Shown: positions 45,092-54,856, counted from the first letter of the stretch. The stretch is DNA of 64,000 bases from CAWVSB01 sp046710535 (GCA_046710535.1 JBKEHH010000006.1:124001-188000); one strand, 5' to 3'. Made by a program: numbers and translations. The notes: generated from the letters alone by a model not told the origin.

Positions 45092-45504
45092 AATTTAAGC
45101 GTCAAACCCGTGCTGTGCCAGATGTGAATTTAACGCCGCTGATAGATGTGGTATTTTTGTTACTGATTTTTTTTATGGTAACCACAACGTTTACCGATGA
45201 AGGCAAACTGACTATTACTTTACCAGAAGCTAGCGGAGAGCCCGCGCAAACTCTACCTAGAATGTTGGAGGTGTTAGTGGGAAGTGATGGTAGGTTTTCA
45301 GTGGATGGTAAACTGTTGACGGCCAGTGATGCGAAAACATTAACCATGGCGGTAATTGACGCGGCTGAAGGCGATACTGCTATCCCGTTTTTGATCACTG
45401 CCGATGCTAATGCTTCGCACCAATCAGTTGTTACAGTAATGGATGTAGCTGGTAAAACTGGCTTTGAGAATATTAGTATTACTACGGTTTATCCGGATAA
45501 ATAA
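45088..45504 (+). CDS. exbD: ExbD/TolR-family protein
   Basis: This 138-residue protein has one N-terminal membrane helix containing the conserved proton-carrying aspartate (VNLTPLIDVVFLLLIFFMV) and a periplasmic domain. It is the partner of the preceding ExbB. The GTG start overlaps the exbB stop, a sign of coupled translation and fixed ratio. It is followed 26 bp later by msbA. Confidence 0.93.
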   Translation: MKFKRQTRAVPDVNLTPLIDVVFLLLIFFMVTTTFTDEGKLTITLPEASGEPAQTLPRMLEVLVGSDGRFSVDGKLLTASDAKTLTMAVIDAAEGDTAIPFLITADANASHQSVVTVMDVAGKTGFENISITTVYPDK

Positions 45505-45530
45505 GTTAATAAGAAATAAGTGAATTAAAC

Positions 45531-47339
45531 ATGGCAAAATCTGATTCTAAAAATGATCTCAGGCTGTATCGGCGGTTACTAACTTATTTGTATCCGTTAA
45601 AACTGATATTTTTACTGAGTATTATTGGCTTTTTGATTTTCTCAGCGGCGCAGGTATTAGCTGCCGACTGGATGCAATTTGTTATGGATACTATTGCGGG
45701 TGAAGAAAATCTCGGCGTCGGTATTACCTCTGGAATAATGCTTAAGTTCTTTGGCGGTTATTCTGAAACTGACAAAGGACTATATTTTCTAATTGCTAGT
45801 AGCATAGTTGCTTTAGCACTTATTAGAGGTGTTGGTTTTTTTGTTGGTAATTATTTTTTATCATTTGTCTCGTTCACTATTATTCATAATTTACGCCAAG
45901 ATGTGTTTAAGCAAATGTTGGTAGTGCCATCTTCTTATTACGATAAAAGCTCAACAGGTAATTTGATCGCCAAGGTTACCTATCATGTAAACCAGGTGAC
46001 CGGTGCGGCTACCGATGCTATAAAAGTAGTTATTCGTGAAGGCTTTTTTGTTATCGGCTTACTGTCCTATATCTTTTGGCTTAATTGGCAGCTGTCATTA
46101 ATTATTTTAGCAATCTTTCCTATTATTGGTCTCATAGTTACTTGGGTAGGCAGGCAATTCAGGCGTATTAGCCGAAAACTACAGAACTCGGTTGGTGATG
46201 TAACTCAGGTCGCTAATGAAACTATTGGCGGTTATAAAGAAGTACGTTTATTTGGTGGCCAGCAATATGAGATGGGCCGATTTGGTGAAAGCAGCGCATA
46301 TAACCGTAAGCATTCACTAAAAATGGCATTTTATTCAGGTACTGCATCACCTGTAATTCAAATCATTATCTCTCTTGCTATGGCTACATTAGTCTATGCG
46401 GCGTTGAACATGAGAGAGACTTGGACGGCGGGGCAATTTGTCGCTTATTTAATCGCGGCGGGAATGTTAGCTAAACCGATTCGCCAGTTATCTGAAGTGG
46501 TAAGCATTATTCAGAAAGGCTTAGCAGCTTGCGAAGATTTATTTAGCTTTATGGATAGTGATCAAGAGCAAGATAACGGCAGCTATCAAGTCGACAGAGT
46601 TAAAGGAAAAATAGAATTTAAAGAATTGAGTTTTGCTTATAGCGGCGGTGGAGCGAATGTATTAGAAGATATTAATATTGAAGTAGAACCGGGCCAGACT
46701 GTTGCCTTAGTTGGTTTGTCTGGCAGTGGTAAATCTACTTTAGTAAGTTTGTTAGCGCGGTTTTATAACTACGATAAAGGTAATATTTTTATAGATGGTG
46801 TGGATGTTAACGATTACAAACTAGACAATTTACGCTCGCAAATAGCTATTGTGACCCAGCAAGTTATCTTATTTAACGACTCTATTTTTAATAATATTGC
46901 CTATGGTCAGTTGGCTAACTCAAGTATTGATGATGTTATGGAAGCTGCCGAAAGCGCTAATGCTAAAGAGTTTATCGAATGTTTGCCTGAAGGTATGGAA
47001 ACTATTGTCGGTGAAAATGGAGTAATGCTATCAGGTGGTCAGCGCCAACGTTTGGCCATAGCGAGAGCGCTACTAAAAAACGCACCTATATTGATATTAG
47101 ATGAAGCAACATCGGCGCTAGACAACAAATCTGAAAATAAAATTCAACAAGCCTTGGAAGCGGTGATGGAAAACAGAACCACTTTAGTAATAGCGCATCG
47201 CTTATCGACTATAGAAAACGCCGATAAAATATTAGTCATGGAAAGCGGCCGTATTATTGAAGCGGGTAATCATAACGAGCTGATTGGTAAAAATGGTCTT
47301 TATGCCAGCTTGTATGAAAAACGTTTTGATCAAGTGTAG
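45531..47339 (+). CDS. msbA: Lipid A export ABC transporter MsbA
   Basis: This 602-residue half transporter flips lipid A-core across the inner membrane. Six membrane helices lie in the first 330 residues; the nucleotide-binding domain has Walker A (GLSGSGKST), the signature LSGGQRQRLAIARALL and Walker B (ILILDEATSALD). It sits directly before lpxK, the classical msbA-lpxK order seen in enterics but not in Pseudomonas aeruginosa, where lpxK follows exbD. Confidence 0.95.
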   Translation: MAKSDSKNDLRLYRRLLTYLYPLKLIFLLSIIGFLIFSAAQVLAADWMQFVMDTIAGEENLGVGITSGIMLKFFGGYSETDKGLYFLIASSIVALALIRGVGFFVGNYFLSFVSFTIIHNLRQDVFKQMLVVPSSYYDKSSTGNLIAKVTYHVNQVTGAATDAIKVVIREGFFVIGLLSYIFWLNWQLSLIILAIFPIIGLIVTWVGRQFRRISRKLQNSVGDVTQVANETIGGYKEVRLFGGQQYEMGRFGESSAYNRKHSLKMAFYSGTASPVIQIIISLAMATLVYAALNMRETWTAGQFVAYLIAAGMLAKPIRQLSEVVSIIQKGLAACEDLFSFMDSDQEQDNGSYQVDRVKGKIEFKELSFAYSGGGANVLEDINIEVEPGQTVALVGLSGSGKSTLVSLLARFYNYDKGNIFIDGVDVNDYKLDNLRSQIAIVTQQVILFNDSIFNNIAYGQLANSSIDDVMEAAESANAKEFIECLPEGMETIVGENGVMLSGGQRQRLAIARALLKNAPILILDEATSALDNKSENKIQQALEAVMENRTTLVIAHRLSTIENADKILVMESGRIIEAGNHNELIGKNGLYASLYEKRFDQV

Positions 47340-47351
47340 TTCGGGCTATTA

Positions 47352-48353
47352 GTGAGTTTTATAGAAGACAGTTGGTATAGCGACAGTGGTTGGACCAAAC
47401 TACTTAAGCCGCTGTCTTCATTCTATGGCCGTGTTGCAGCAAAACGCCGCGTCAAATTCCTTAGCAACCAAGCTGATTTATGGCAACCTCCAGTCCCTGT
47501 GGTGGTTGTCGGCAACATCAGTGTCGGTGGTACTGGTAAAACGCCAGTGACTTTGGCATTAATTGAGTATTTTAAATCATTGGGCTATAAGCCTGGTGTG
47601 ATATCACGCGGTTTTGGTGGCAAAGCACCCAGCTATCCTTATGAAGTAATGTCTGACAGCAGCGCCACGCATAGCGGCGACGAGCCCTTGTTAATTAAAC
47701 AGCGCACCAATTGTTGTGTCGTTGTCGATCCCGACCGAGTGGCGGCAGCGCAACAGCTACTTAGCATTGCCGATTGTGACCTTATTATTAGTGACGATGG
47801 CTTACAGCACTATGCCTTGCTAAGGCATATAGAATTAGCCGTTGTTGATGGTGAGCGCGGCTTAGGTAATGGACGTTTGTTACCGGCAGGGCCGCTACGA
47901 GAATCCGCTCAGAGATTAAGCGAAGTGGATTTTTTATTGGTTAATGGCGGGCAGTGGTCTTTCGGTACCAGAGATATCAATAGATTCAGTCTACAAGCCA
48001 CACGTTTTGTTAATGTTAAAACAGGTGAGACCAAAGCATTGAATCAATGGGCTGGTATAGATTGTCATGCGGTCGCAGGCATTGGTAATCCTCAACGCTT
48101 CTTTAATACCCTTGCTGCGTTAAACCTTAATATTAAAACTCAGAAAGCATTTCCTGATCACCATAAAATTGCTGAGAAAAATTTAGCCTTTAATGATGAT
48201 CTACCGGTGCTAATAACTGAAAAAGATGCTGTTAAATGCTGCGATTTTGCCGGTGATAAACTATGGTACTTGTCAGTAGACGCTCAACTGCCAGTAAATT
48301 TTTTGAGCCAACTTAAGCTTACGTTGGAACAGTTTCGAGACCAAACCTTATGA
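47352..48353 (+). CDS. lpxK: Tetraacyldisaccharide 4'-kinase
   Basis: LpxK phosphorylates the lipid A disaccharide at the 4' position. The 333-residue protein has an N-terminal membrane-associated segment, the P-loop (VGNISVGGTGKTPV), and the downstream VISRGFGG and IISDDGLQHYAL motifs. The start is GTG, 12 bp after msbA. The stop overlaps the kdsB ATG by four bases, so the two lipopolysaccharide genes are coupled. No small Trm112-like gene separates them. Confidence 0.95.
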   Translation: MSFIEDSWYSDSGWTKLLKPLSSFYGRVAAKRRVKFLSNQADLWQPPVPVVVVGNISVGGTGKTPVTLALIEYFKSLGYKPGVISRGFGGKAPSYPYEVMSDSSATHSGDEPLLIKQRTNCCVVVDPDRVAAAQQLLSIADCDLIISDDGLQHYALLRHIELAVVDGERGLGNGRLLPAGPLRESAQRLSEVDFLLVNGGQWSFGTRDINRFSLQATRFVNVKTGETKALNQWAGIDCHAVAGIGNPQRFFNTLAALNLNIKTQKAFPDHHKIAEKNLAFNDDLPVLITEKDAVKCCDFAGDKLWYLSVDAQLPVNFLSQLKLTLEQFRDQTL

Positions 48354-49126
48354 CATTCAGTGTAATTATTCCAGCGCGCTACGCGTCATCGCGCTTACCA
48401 GGTAAGCCACTGGCAGATATTGCCGGTAAAACTATGATTGAGCGTGTGTACCAGCAAGCGTTAAAAAGTGATTGTAGCCAAGTGGTAATTGCAACTGATG
48501 ACGTCAGAGTAGAGCAGACCTGTGCAGGTTTTACTGCGCCAGTTTGTATCACCGCAAGCGATCATCAGTCGGGTACTGACCGTCTACATGAAGCAGCACT
48601 AAAGCTCGGTTTAGCTGATGACCATATTGTGGTGAATGTCCAGGGCGATGAACCATTGATTCCGCCTGCGTTGATTAACCAAGTGGCACAAAACCTGGCC
48701 AATAATGACAATGCAGGAATGGCGACGCTGAGTGTTTCAATTGAAGATATGGAAGAGTTTTTAAACCCTAACGCGGTAAAAGTTGTCGCTAGTGATACCG
48801 GTCAAGCTCTCTATTTTAGCCGTGCGCCGATTCCTTGGCCGCGGGATAATACCGATGAATTGCCGCCATTTTATAAGGCTCAGCGCCATATTGGTATCTA
48901 CGCTTATCGGGTTTCATTTCTAAAGCAATTTGTTACATGGCCTGTTAGTGATCTCGAACAGACTGAAAAACTGGAACAGTTACGGGCAATGAGTAATGGT
49001 GTTGCTATTCACGTGGCACAAGCTTGTGAAGTGCCACCTGCGGGTATTGATACGCAAGAAGACTTAGACCGAGTACGCCAGTTATTTGATACAGAATTTG
49101 GCGCAGGGCCTGGGGACGAGAAATGA
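48350..49126 (+). CDS. kdsB: 3-deoxy-manno-octulosonate cytidylyltransferase
   Basis: KdsB activates KDO as CMP-KDO for the lipopolysaccharide inner core. The 258-residue protein has the nucleotidyltransferase opening IPARYASSRLPGKPLADIAGK, VNVQGDEPLIPP and HIGIYAYR, all diagnostic. Four-base ATGA overlaps connect it both to lpxK upstream and to the phosphatase gene downstream. Confidence 0.97.
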   Translation: MTFSVIIPARYASSRLPGKPLADIAGKTMIERVYQQALKSDCSQVVIATDDVRVEQTCAGFTAPVCITASDHQSGTDRLHEAALKLGLADDHIVVNVQGDEPLIPPALINQVAQNLANNDNAGMATLSVSIEDMEEFLNPNAVKVVASDTGQALYFSRAPIPWPRDNTDELPPFYKAQRHIGIYAYRVSFLKQFVTWPVSDLEQTEKLEQLRAMSNGVAIHVAQACEVPPAGIDTQEDLDRVRQLFDTEFGAGPGDEK

Positions 49127-49602
49127 CTATTAAAGTTTTATTTGTCTGTTTGGGAAATATTTGCCGTTCGCCCACCGCTCATGGGGTGTTTGAAGAGAAA
49201 GTTAGGCAGGCAGGTTTAAGCGCGCAAATTAGTGTTGATTCTGCTGGTACTGGCGATTGGAACCTTGGCAATGCACCAGATAAACGCGCTAGTGCCACAG
49301 CTAAAAGTAGAAATTATGACTTGTCTTCACTGCGGGCAAGACTAGTGACTAGCGAAGACTTTAATCAGGCTGACTATATGCTGGCAATGGATAACAGTAA
49401 CTTGTCTGACTTGCAGATGATGTGCCCAGATAGTTACAGCGGTAAGTTAGGCTTGTTTTTAAGTTATACCGATAGCTTTAGCGAAACCGAAGTGCCTGAT
49501 CCATATTACGGTGAAGGTGAAGGCTTTAATTTAGTGTTTGATATGGTGGAAGCAGCTAGTGCTGGTTTACTAGCAGAGATAAAAGTGCGGTTAGCGTCTT
49601 AA
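49123..49602 (+). CDS. Low-molecular-weight protein tyrosine phosphatase
   Basis: This 159-residue phosphatase has the catalytic P-loop at C9 to R15 (CLGNICRS) and the general acid aspartate in EVPDPYYG. Members of this class dephosphorylate tyrosine kinases of capsule synthesis or other phosphotyrosine targets; no capsule kinase is nearby. The gene overlaps kdsB by four bases and its stop meets the murB ATG (TAATG). The same kdsB-ptp-murB order is found in Pseudomonas. Confidence 0.93.
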   Translation: MTIKVLFVCLGNICRSPTAHGVFEEKVRQAGLSAQISVDSAGTGDWNLGNAPDKRASATAKSRNYDLSSLRARLVTSEDFNQADYMLAMDNSNLSDLQMMCPDSYSGKLGLFLSYTDSFSETEVPDPYYGEGEGFNLVFDMVEAASAGLLAEIKVRLAS

Positions 49603-50636
49603 TGCAAGTATTGGTAAACAGTGACTTGTCAGTGGCCAACACTTTGGCCTTGCCTTGTATTGCTGACTATAAGCTCATCGTCAATAGCGCTCAGGAGCTG
49701 CCTGCAGCAATAGCTTTTGCGGCAGAAAAAAACCTACCGTGGTTAGTGCTGGGCCAGGGCAGTAATGTAGTGCTACCCAGTAAATTACACGCCGTCGTTA
49801 TTTTTCTAAGTATTGATGGCGTCGAGATAACTGCTGTTGGTAACAACTTAGTTAAGGCGAAAGTTGGTGCCGGCGAGCCCTGGCATAATCTTGTTGGCAG
49901 CTTATTACAACAAGGGTTTTTTGGTTTGGAAAACTTAGCACTTATTCCCGGTTTGGCCGGCGCTGCGCCAGTTCAAAATATCGGTGCTTATGGTCGTGAT
50001 ATTAGTGAGTTTATTGACTCGGTTGAAGTCTACGATCTTGAGCAACAACAAGTTCGTTGTTTATCTGGTGCAGATTGTAATTTTAGTTATCGCTCTAGTA
50101 TATTTAAAACGGTTGCCATGCAGCGCTATATAATTACCGGCTTAAATTTATTGTTGGCCACAAAAGATGCCATCAACATAAGTTACGGTGGTTTAGCGGC
50201 TGAGCTAAAAAATATAGTCGCCCCGACAGCTATAAACGTATTCGACGCAGTGGTTAGAATTCGCTCCTCGAAACTTCCTGACCCAGCCGTGCAACCCAAT
50301 GCAGGTAGCTTCTTTAAAAACCCAGTAGTAGACGCCAGTCATTATCAGCGGCTATTAAAGGCTTACCCTGACTTGGTGGCCTATCCACAAGCCGATGGCA
50401 AGGTTAAGCTCGCCGCGGGCTGGTTAATTGATAATGCCGGCTGGAAAGGTAAGCGCATAGGAGCGGTGGAAACTCATAGTAAACAAGCGCTGGTGCTGGT
50501 TAACGTGGGCGGTGCCACTAGCGAAGATATACTGAGTTACGCGGCCGTATTAAGCGCAGCCATTGAAGATCTATACCAAGTACGGCTGCAACGAGAGCCA
50601 GTGGCATATAGTGCAAGCTGTCAGCGCCTCGCATAA
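49602..50636 (+). CDS. murB: UDP-N-acetylenolpyruvoylglucosamine reductase
   Basis: MurB is the FAD enzyme that makes UDP-MurNAc for peptidoglycan. The 344-residue protein has the FAD-binding segments LGQGSNVVLPS and GLENLALIPGLAGAAPVQNIGAYG, the FSYRSSIFK strand, and the catalytic serine region QPNAGSFFKNPVV. It is the E. coli-type (type I) enzyme and the last gene of the lpxK-kdsB-ptp-murB run. Confidence 0.96.
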   Translation: MQVLVNSDLSVANTLALPCIADYKLIVNSAQELPAAIAFAAEKNLPWLVLGQGSNVVLPSKLHAVVIFLSIDGVEITAVGNNLVKAKVGAGEPWHNLVGSLLQQGFFGLENLALIPGLAGAAPVQNIGAYGRDISEFIDSVEVYDLEQQQVRCLSGADCNFSYRSSIFKTVAMQRYIITGLNLLLATKDAINISYGGLAAELKNIVAPTAINVFDAVVRIRSSKLPDPAVQPNAGSFFKNPVVDASHYQRLLKAYPDLVAYPQADGKVKLAAGWLIDNAGWKGKRIGAVETHSKQALVLVNVGGATSEDILSYAAVLSAAIEDLYQVRLQREPVAYSASCQRLA

Positions 50637-50749
50637 GCGATAAATATGTAAGCAATAACCCAAACCTAATAAAGATAAAATCTCCGCCTCGTTAAGGCAG
50701 CTTTGGCTGGTGTAGTTTTTAGCACTGGAGGTTTAAGCGGCGACAGTCA

Positions 50750-51335
50750 GTTTAGATTTTCTGTTTTTTCCATGACAGCGCTGCAGCGTTGGTAATTGAC
50801 GGCAATATTGTCGCTGCAGCCCAAGAAGAGCGCTTTACGGGCAAAAAATATGATCCTGCATTTCCTGCTATGGCCAGTGAGTTTTGACTGAATGGAGGAG
50901 GCTTAGCCCTGTCAGATGTTGATTATGTGGTTTTTTTACGATAAGCCACTGCTAAAATTCGAACGTTTGCTAGAATTCTCTTTGTCTTATGCGCCGCGTG
51001 GTCTTTAATCGTTTTTGGCGGCTATGCCAGTATGATTGCGAGAAAGCTGTATCTAAAGATGACCTTGCACCGCGAATTTGCAGAGTTAGGCTCTATGGAG
51101 GAAAAGACCTACCCCGTTAATGTTTACTGAGCATCATCAATCCCATGCAGCATCGGAATCTTCCCCAAGTCCATTTCAAAAAAGCCGTGGTTTTATGCCT
51201 TGACGGAGTAGGTGAATGGGTTATTAGTAGGGTATTGCTGGGTGATGGTAATGCGTTAACACATTAATGGGAGATCTAGTTTCCGTATTCGCTAGGTTTA
51301 TTGTATTCGACGTTTATCTATTACACTGTGTTTAA
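50750..51335 (+). pseudogene. Carbamoyltransferase (NodU/CmcH family) relic
   Basis: Translating across frames recovers ordered pieces of the N-terminal carbamoyltransferase domain: FFHDSAAALVIDGNIVAAAQ, EERFTGKKYDPAFPAM, LALSDVDYVVF, ARKLYLKM, EHHQSHAAS, CLDGVGEW and FPYSLGLLYSTFIYYTVFK. Several stops (for example within EF*LNGGG) and frame changes separate them, and the sequence ends abruptly before the rest of the roughly 600-residue enzyme. Such enzymes carbamoylate sugars or natural products. This is an old, truncated relic, probably of an exopolysaccharide or metabolite gene. Confidence 0.85.
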
Positions 51336-51598
51336 AAGAATAAAACTGCGTGCCAACAGGTTTTTCTTGTCTAGTAGCAACAACGCCAAGCCAAGAAATA
51401 ACAAACTAAACCGCAGTCTGGCAGAAAAGCCGCCGCTGGAATTTTTATCAAACAGTACTTCCCGTTGTTTTAAAATTAACTCAACAATATCATTTGAAAA
51501 AAACCACGGGCAGGCTGTTATAATAGTAAGGATAATATCATTTTGTTAAGCGATAACAGCGCTAACATAGTAAAATAAGTTGGAACGAGCGAGTAGCA
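51336..51598. other. Non-coding stretch between the relic and the AlkB-like gene
   Basis: An open frame crosses this stretch (ending at 51549), but its first residues belong to the carbamoyltransferase relic and the rest is basic, low-complexity and without family resemblance. I see no gene. The promoter of the AlkB-like gene presumably lies after 51500. Confidence 0.5.
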
Positions 51599-52201
51599 GT
51601 GACCCCAAATTTATCCTCTAGCGAAGAAATATTAGATACCGGTTGTGAGTTAATCTATTACCCCTGTTTTTTGGGGGCTGATTCAGCTAGATTGTTCGCC
51701 AATTTACAGTCGGAACTTGACTGGAAAAAAGAGTATTTAACAATGTTTGGCAAGACTGTTCCAAGCCCTAGGTTGATGGCTTTGTATGGCGAAGATGGTA
51801 TTAGTTATCGCTATTCTGGCACCGAGCATAAAGCGGCTACTTGGACGACAGTGTTAACACAAATCAATCAATTAATAGCTCAGGTATGCGGGCAGCGCTT
51901 TAACTCCGCGTTAGCTAATCTCTATAGAAATGGCGAAGATTCGATGGGCTGGCATAGTGATGATGAGGCGGAGTTAGGTGTCAATCCTGTGGTCGCATCA
52001 ATAAGCTTGGGTGCAGAGCGAGATTTTGTACTGCGCAACAAGAGTGACACTAGCGAACAGCATAAATTTAACTTAGCCAACGGTAGTTTGTTAATTATGC
52101 GAGGGCAAACTCAAGCATGTTGGCAGCATAGCCTGCCTAAACGCAAACGCTGCCTTGAACCTCGAATTAATCTGTCTTTTAGGCAAATTTATGACGAATA
52201 A
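51599..52201 (+). CDS. AlkB-family 2-oxoglutarate/Fe(II) dioxygenase
   Basis: This 200-residue enzyme repairs alkylated nucleic acids by oxidative demethylation. The iron ligands are H119 and D121 (GWHSDDE) and H177 (CWQHSLPK); R189 and R195 (PRINLSFR) fit the 2-oxoglutarate and substrate arginines. RYSGTEHKAATW and NLYRNGEDSMGWH place it with bacterial ALKBH2/3-like proteins rather than enteric AlkB. The start is GTG. It lies upstream of uvrC, another repair gene, 38 bp away. Confidence 0.93.
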   Translation: MTPNLSSSEEILDTGCELIYYPCFLGADSARLFANLQSELDWKKEYLTMFGKTVPSPRLMALYGEDGISYRYSGTEHKAATWTTVLTQINQLIAQVCGQRFNSALANLYRNGEDSMGWHSDDEAELGVNPVVASISLGAERDFVLRNKSDTSEQHKFNLANGSLLIMRGQTQACWQHSLPKRKRCLEPRINLSFRQIYDE

Positions 52202-52239
52202 TTGCCTGTGCTTTAGCAATTCACCTACAATGATTTTCA

Positions 52240-54093
52240 ATGACTGACTCAACTGACATTATAGCGACTGAACGCAAAGGTTTTGATTCGAAACCATTTT
52301 TGCAACAGCTAACGACGCGCCCCGGTATTTACCAAATGTTGGGGGCAGACGGCGGGGTACTGTATGTCGGTAAAGCTAAAAATCTTAAAAATAGGGTGTC
52401 CAGTTACTTTAGGGCTACTGGTTTAAATAATAAAACCGTTGCCTTAGTTTCACGTATAGCCAGCGTTGATGTAACGATAACTAATAGCGAAACAGAAGCG
52501 CTGTTGTTGGAACATAACCTAATTAAAAGTCATCGCCCGCAATACAATATATTGCTGCGCGATGATAAATCTTATCCCTATATTCATGTGTCGGCGGGCA
52601 AATACCCGCGTCTATCGGTGCATCGCGGTGCAAAAACGGGCAAGGGGCGTTATTTTGGCCCATACCCTAACGCCAATGCGGTGCGAGAAAGTTTGGCTTT
52701 TTTACAAAAAGTGTTTCAAGTTCGCTCTTGTGAAGACACTGTTTTCAAAAATCGTACCAGGCCTTGTTTGCAATATCAGATAGGGCGCTGCACCGGCCCT
52801 TGTGTAGAAAAAATATCAGTACCAGACTACGCTGACACAGTAAGGCACACCGAGCTATTTTTGGAAGGTAAAAGCCAAGCGTTAACTCAAGAGCTGGCCG
52901 ACAAAATGGAAGAGTCTTCCGGCAAGTTAGAATTTGAACGTGCGGCTGAATTTAGAGACCAACTAAGTGCCCTGCAGAGTATTCGCGAAAAACAATATAT
53001 AGAAGGTGAAACCGGTGATTTAGACATTGTCGCCTGTGTTGTCCATTCTGGTTATATCTGTGTGCAGTTAATGTTTGCACGTGCTGGCCGCATTTTAGGT
53101 AGCAAAAGCTTTTACCCAAAAATCCATTTAGAAGAAAGTGTCGGTGAAATACTGTCGGCGTTTTTAGCGCAATATTACTTGGCTGAGAGCTTGCAAGACA
53201 TTCCCAAAGAGATTTTAGTTAATCACCCGCTGCCTGATGATGATATTTTAGCTGAGGCCTTAACCGCAAAAATGGGACGGAAAACGGCGGTTACTACTAA
53301 AGTTCGTGGTAACAGAGCCAAGTGGTTGGCGCTTGCTGAGCAAACTGCAGACCAGAACTGCGCCAGCTTAATGGTCACCCGAGATAATATGCACAAACGG
53401 TTTGAGGCATTGCGCGATGCCTTGCAATTGGATGAGGCACCAGCGCGGATGGAGTGCTTTGATATTAGTCATTCCAGTGGTGAGGCGACTGTTGCCTCCT
53501 GCGTAGTTTTTAACCAAGAGGGGCCGTTAAAGCAAGATTACCGTCGTTTTAATATTGAAGGCATTGAGCCTGGCGACGACTACGCGGCAATGAAACAAGC
53601 GCTGACGCGACGCTATAAGCGTATTCAGCAGGGTGAAGGGCTATTGCCAGACTTGTTAGTGATAGACGGTGGCAAAGGCCAGATGACCCAAGCCACTGAA
53701 GTACTTAATGAGCTGGCCGTTACTGGTGTTACTTTGTTAGGCATTGCCAAAGGAACTACCCGCAAGCCGGGCTTAGAGCATTTGTTTGTCGGCGATGAGC
53801 AACGTGAGTTCCAACTTCGGCCTACATCGCCGGCATTACATCTATTGCAGCAAATTCGCGACGAAGCTCATCGCTTTGCCATTACTGGGCATAGAAACCG
53901 CCGAGACAAAAAGCGCCGGGTATCGGGTCTCGAAGCAGTGCCCGGAGTAGGGCCGGGCAGGCGGCGTGAATTGTTAAGATATTTCGGCGGTCTCCAAGAG
54001 GTAAATGGCGCAACCGCTGAAGAATTAGCACGCGTACCTGGAATTAGTACTAAAATAGCCCAAACCATATATGATGCGCTGCATTCAGAGTAG
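52240..54093 (+). CDS. uvrC: Excinuclease ABC subunit C
   Basis: UvrC makes both incisions in nucleotide-excision repair. The 617-residue protein has the GIY-YIG domain (RPGIYQMLGADGGVLYVGKAKNL), a cysteine-containing segment (RPCLQYQIGRCTGPC), the UVR domain (FERAAEFRDQLSAL), an RNase H-like nuclease (ECFDISHSSGEA, VIDGGKGQ) and C-terminal helix-hairpin-helix motifs (LEAVPGVGPGRRRELLRYFG). It is complete and is followed after 5 bp by pgsA, the common order. Confidence 0.98.
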   Translation: MTDSTDIIATERKGFDSKPFLQQLTTRPGIYQMLGADGGVLYVGKAKNLKNRVSSYFRATGLNNKTVALVSRIASVDVTITNSETEALLLEHNLIKSHRPQYNILLRDDKSYPYIHVSAGKYPRLSVHRGAKTGKGRYFGPYPNANAVRESLAFLQKVFQVRSCEDTVFKNRTRPCLQYQIGRCTGPCVEKISVPDYADTVRHTELFLEGKSQALTQELADKMEESSGKLEFERAAEFRDQLSALQSIREKQYIEGETGDLDIVACVVHSGYICVQLMFARAGRILGSKSFYPKIHLEESVGEILSAFLAQYYLAESLQDIPKEILVNHPLPDDDILAEALTAKMGRKTAVTTKVRGNRAKWLALAEQTADQNCASLMVTRDNMHKRFEALRDALQLDEAPARMECFDISHSSGEATVASCVVFNQEGPLKQDYRRFNIEGIEPGDDYAAMKQALTRRYKRIQQGEGLLPDLLVIDGGKGQMTQATEVLNELAVTGVTLLGIAKGTTRKPGLEHLFVGDEQREFQLRPTSPALHLLQQIRDEAHRFAITGHRNRRDKKRRVSGLEAVPGVGPGRRRELLRYFGGLQEVNGATAEELARVPGISTKIAQTIYDALHSE

Positions 54094-54098
54094 ATTAA

Positions 54099-54668
54099 GT
54101 GAAAGTTAAGCTGTTAAATATTAATATTCCCAACGCTCTTACGATCTTTCGGATTGTGCTAATCCCTATATTTGTATTGGTGTTTTATCTCCCCGGGGAT
54201 TCTAGTCACATTTTTTGCGCGGTTATCTTTTTTGTCGCCGCCGTTACTGACTGGCTTGATGGCTATTTGGCTCGAGTGTTAGATCAAGGTACCCAGTTTG
54301 GTGCATTTCTAGACCCCGTAGCCGATAAGCTAATGGTGGCAACGGCCTTGGTGTTGTTAGTAGAGCAGCAGGACGACAGTTTATTTACCGTAGCGGCTAT
54401 GGTGATTATAGGCCGCGAATTCGTTATTTCAGCGCTGCGTGAATGGATGGCTGAGTTAGGAAAAAGTGCCAGTGTAGCGGTGTCATTTATCGGTAAAGCG
54501 AAAACATTAGCGCAAATGGCGGCAATATTTGCCTTATTGTTGGCCGGCCCACAAATGCCAGGTTATGTGTTACAGCTAGGCTATGTGTTGCTATATGCGT
54601 CAGCGGCTTTAACCCTTTGGTCTATGGCAGTGTATTTAAGTGCCGCTATTAATGAATTCGAAGGCTGA
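54099..54668 (+). CDS. pgsA: CDP-diacylglycerol-glycerol-3-phosphate 3-phosphatidyltransferase
   Basis: PgsA makes phosphatidylglycerol phosphate in the inner membrane. The 189-residue protein has the CDP-alcohol phosphotransferase motif (DWLDGYLARVLDQGTQFG, then AFLDPVADK) and four to five membrane helices. The start is GTG. It is followed by tRNA genes, as in most gammaproteobacteria, though the usual tRNA-Gly was not found. Confidence 0.96.
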   Translation: MKVKLLNINIPNALTIFRIVLIPIFVLVFYLPGDSSHIFCAVIFFVAAVTDWLDGYLARVLDQGTQFGAFLDPVADKLMVATALVLLVEQQDDSLFTVAAMVIIGREFVISALREWMAELGKSASVAVSFIGKAKTLAQMAAIFALLLAGPQMPGYVLQLGYVLLYASAALTLWSMAVYLSAAINEFEG

Positions 54669-54782
54669 TTGAGCAAAAAAACAGCATATTGGTATTAATT
54701 CATTCATTACTTGTAACCATTTATTGCCGTCCGTATAATCGCGCCGTTGGCCATTATCTAGCTAATAGATGTGGTTATTAAA

Positions 54783-54856
54783 GGCGCGGTGGCAGAGTGG
54801 TCATGCAGCGGACTGCAACTCCGTTCACGCCGGTTCGATTCCGACCCGCGCCTCCA
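54783..54856 (+). tRNA. tRNA-Cys (GCA)
   Basis: This is a 74-base cloverleaf with acceptor stem GGCGCGG/CCGCGCC, the T-arm GGTTCGATTCC and an encoded CCA end. The anticodon loop CTGCAAC gives GCA. It lies downstream of pgsA and upstream of tRNA-Leu. Confidence 0.96.

Noticed and set aside
51301..51549. 82-codon open frame before the AlkB-like gene
   Set aside because: Its first dozen residues are the tail of the carbamoyltransferase relic and the rest is basic, low-complexity sequence without relatives.
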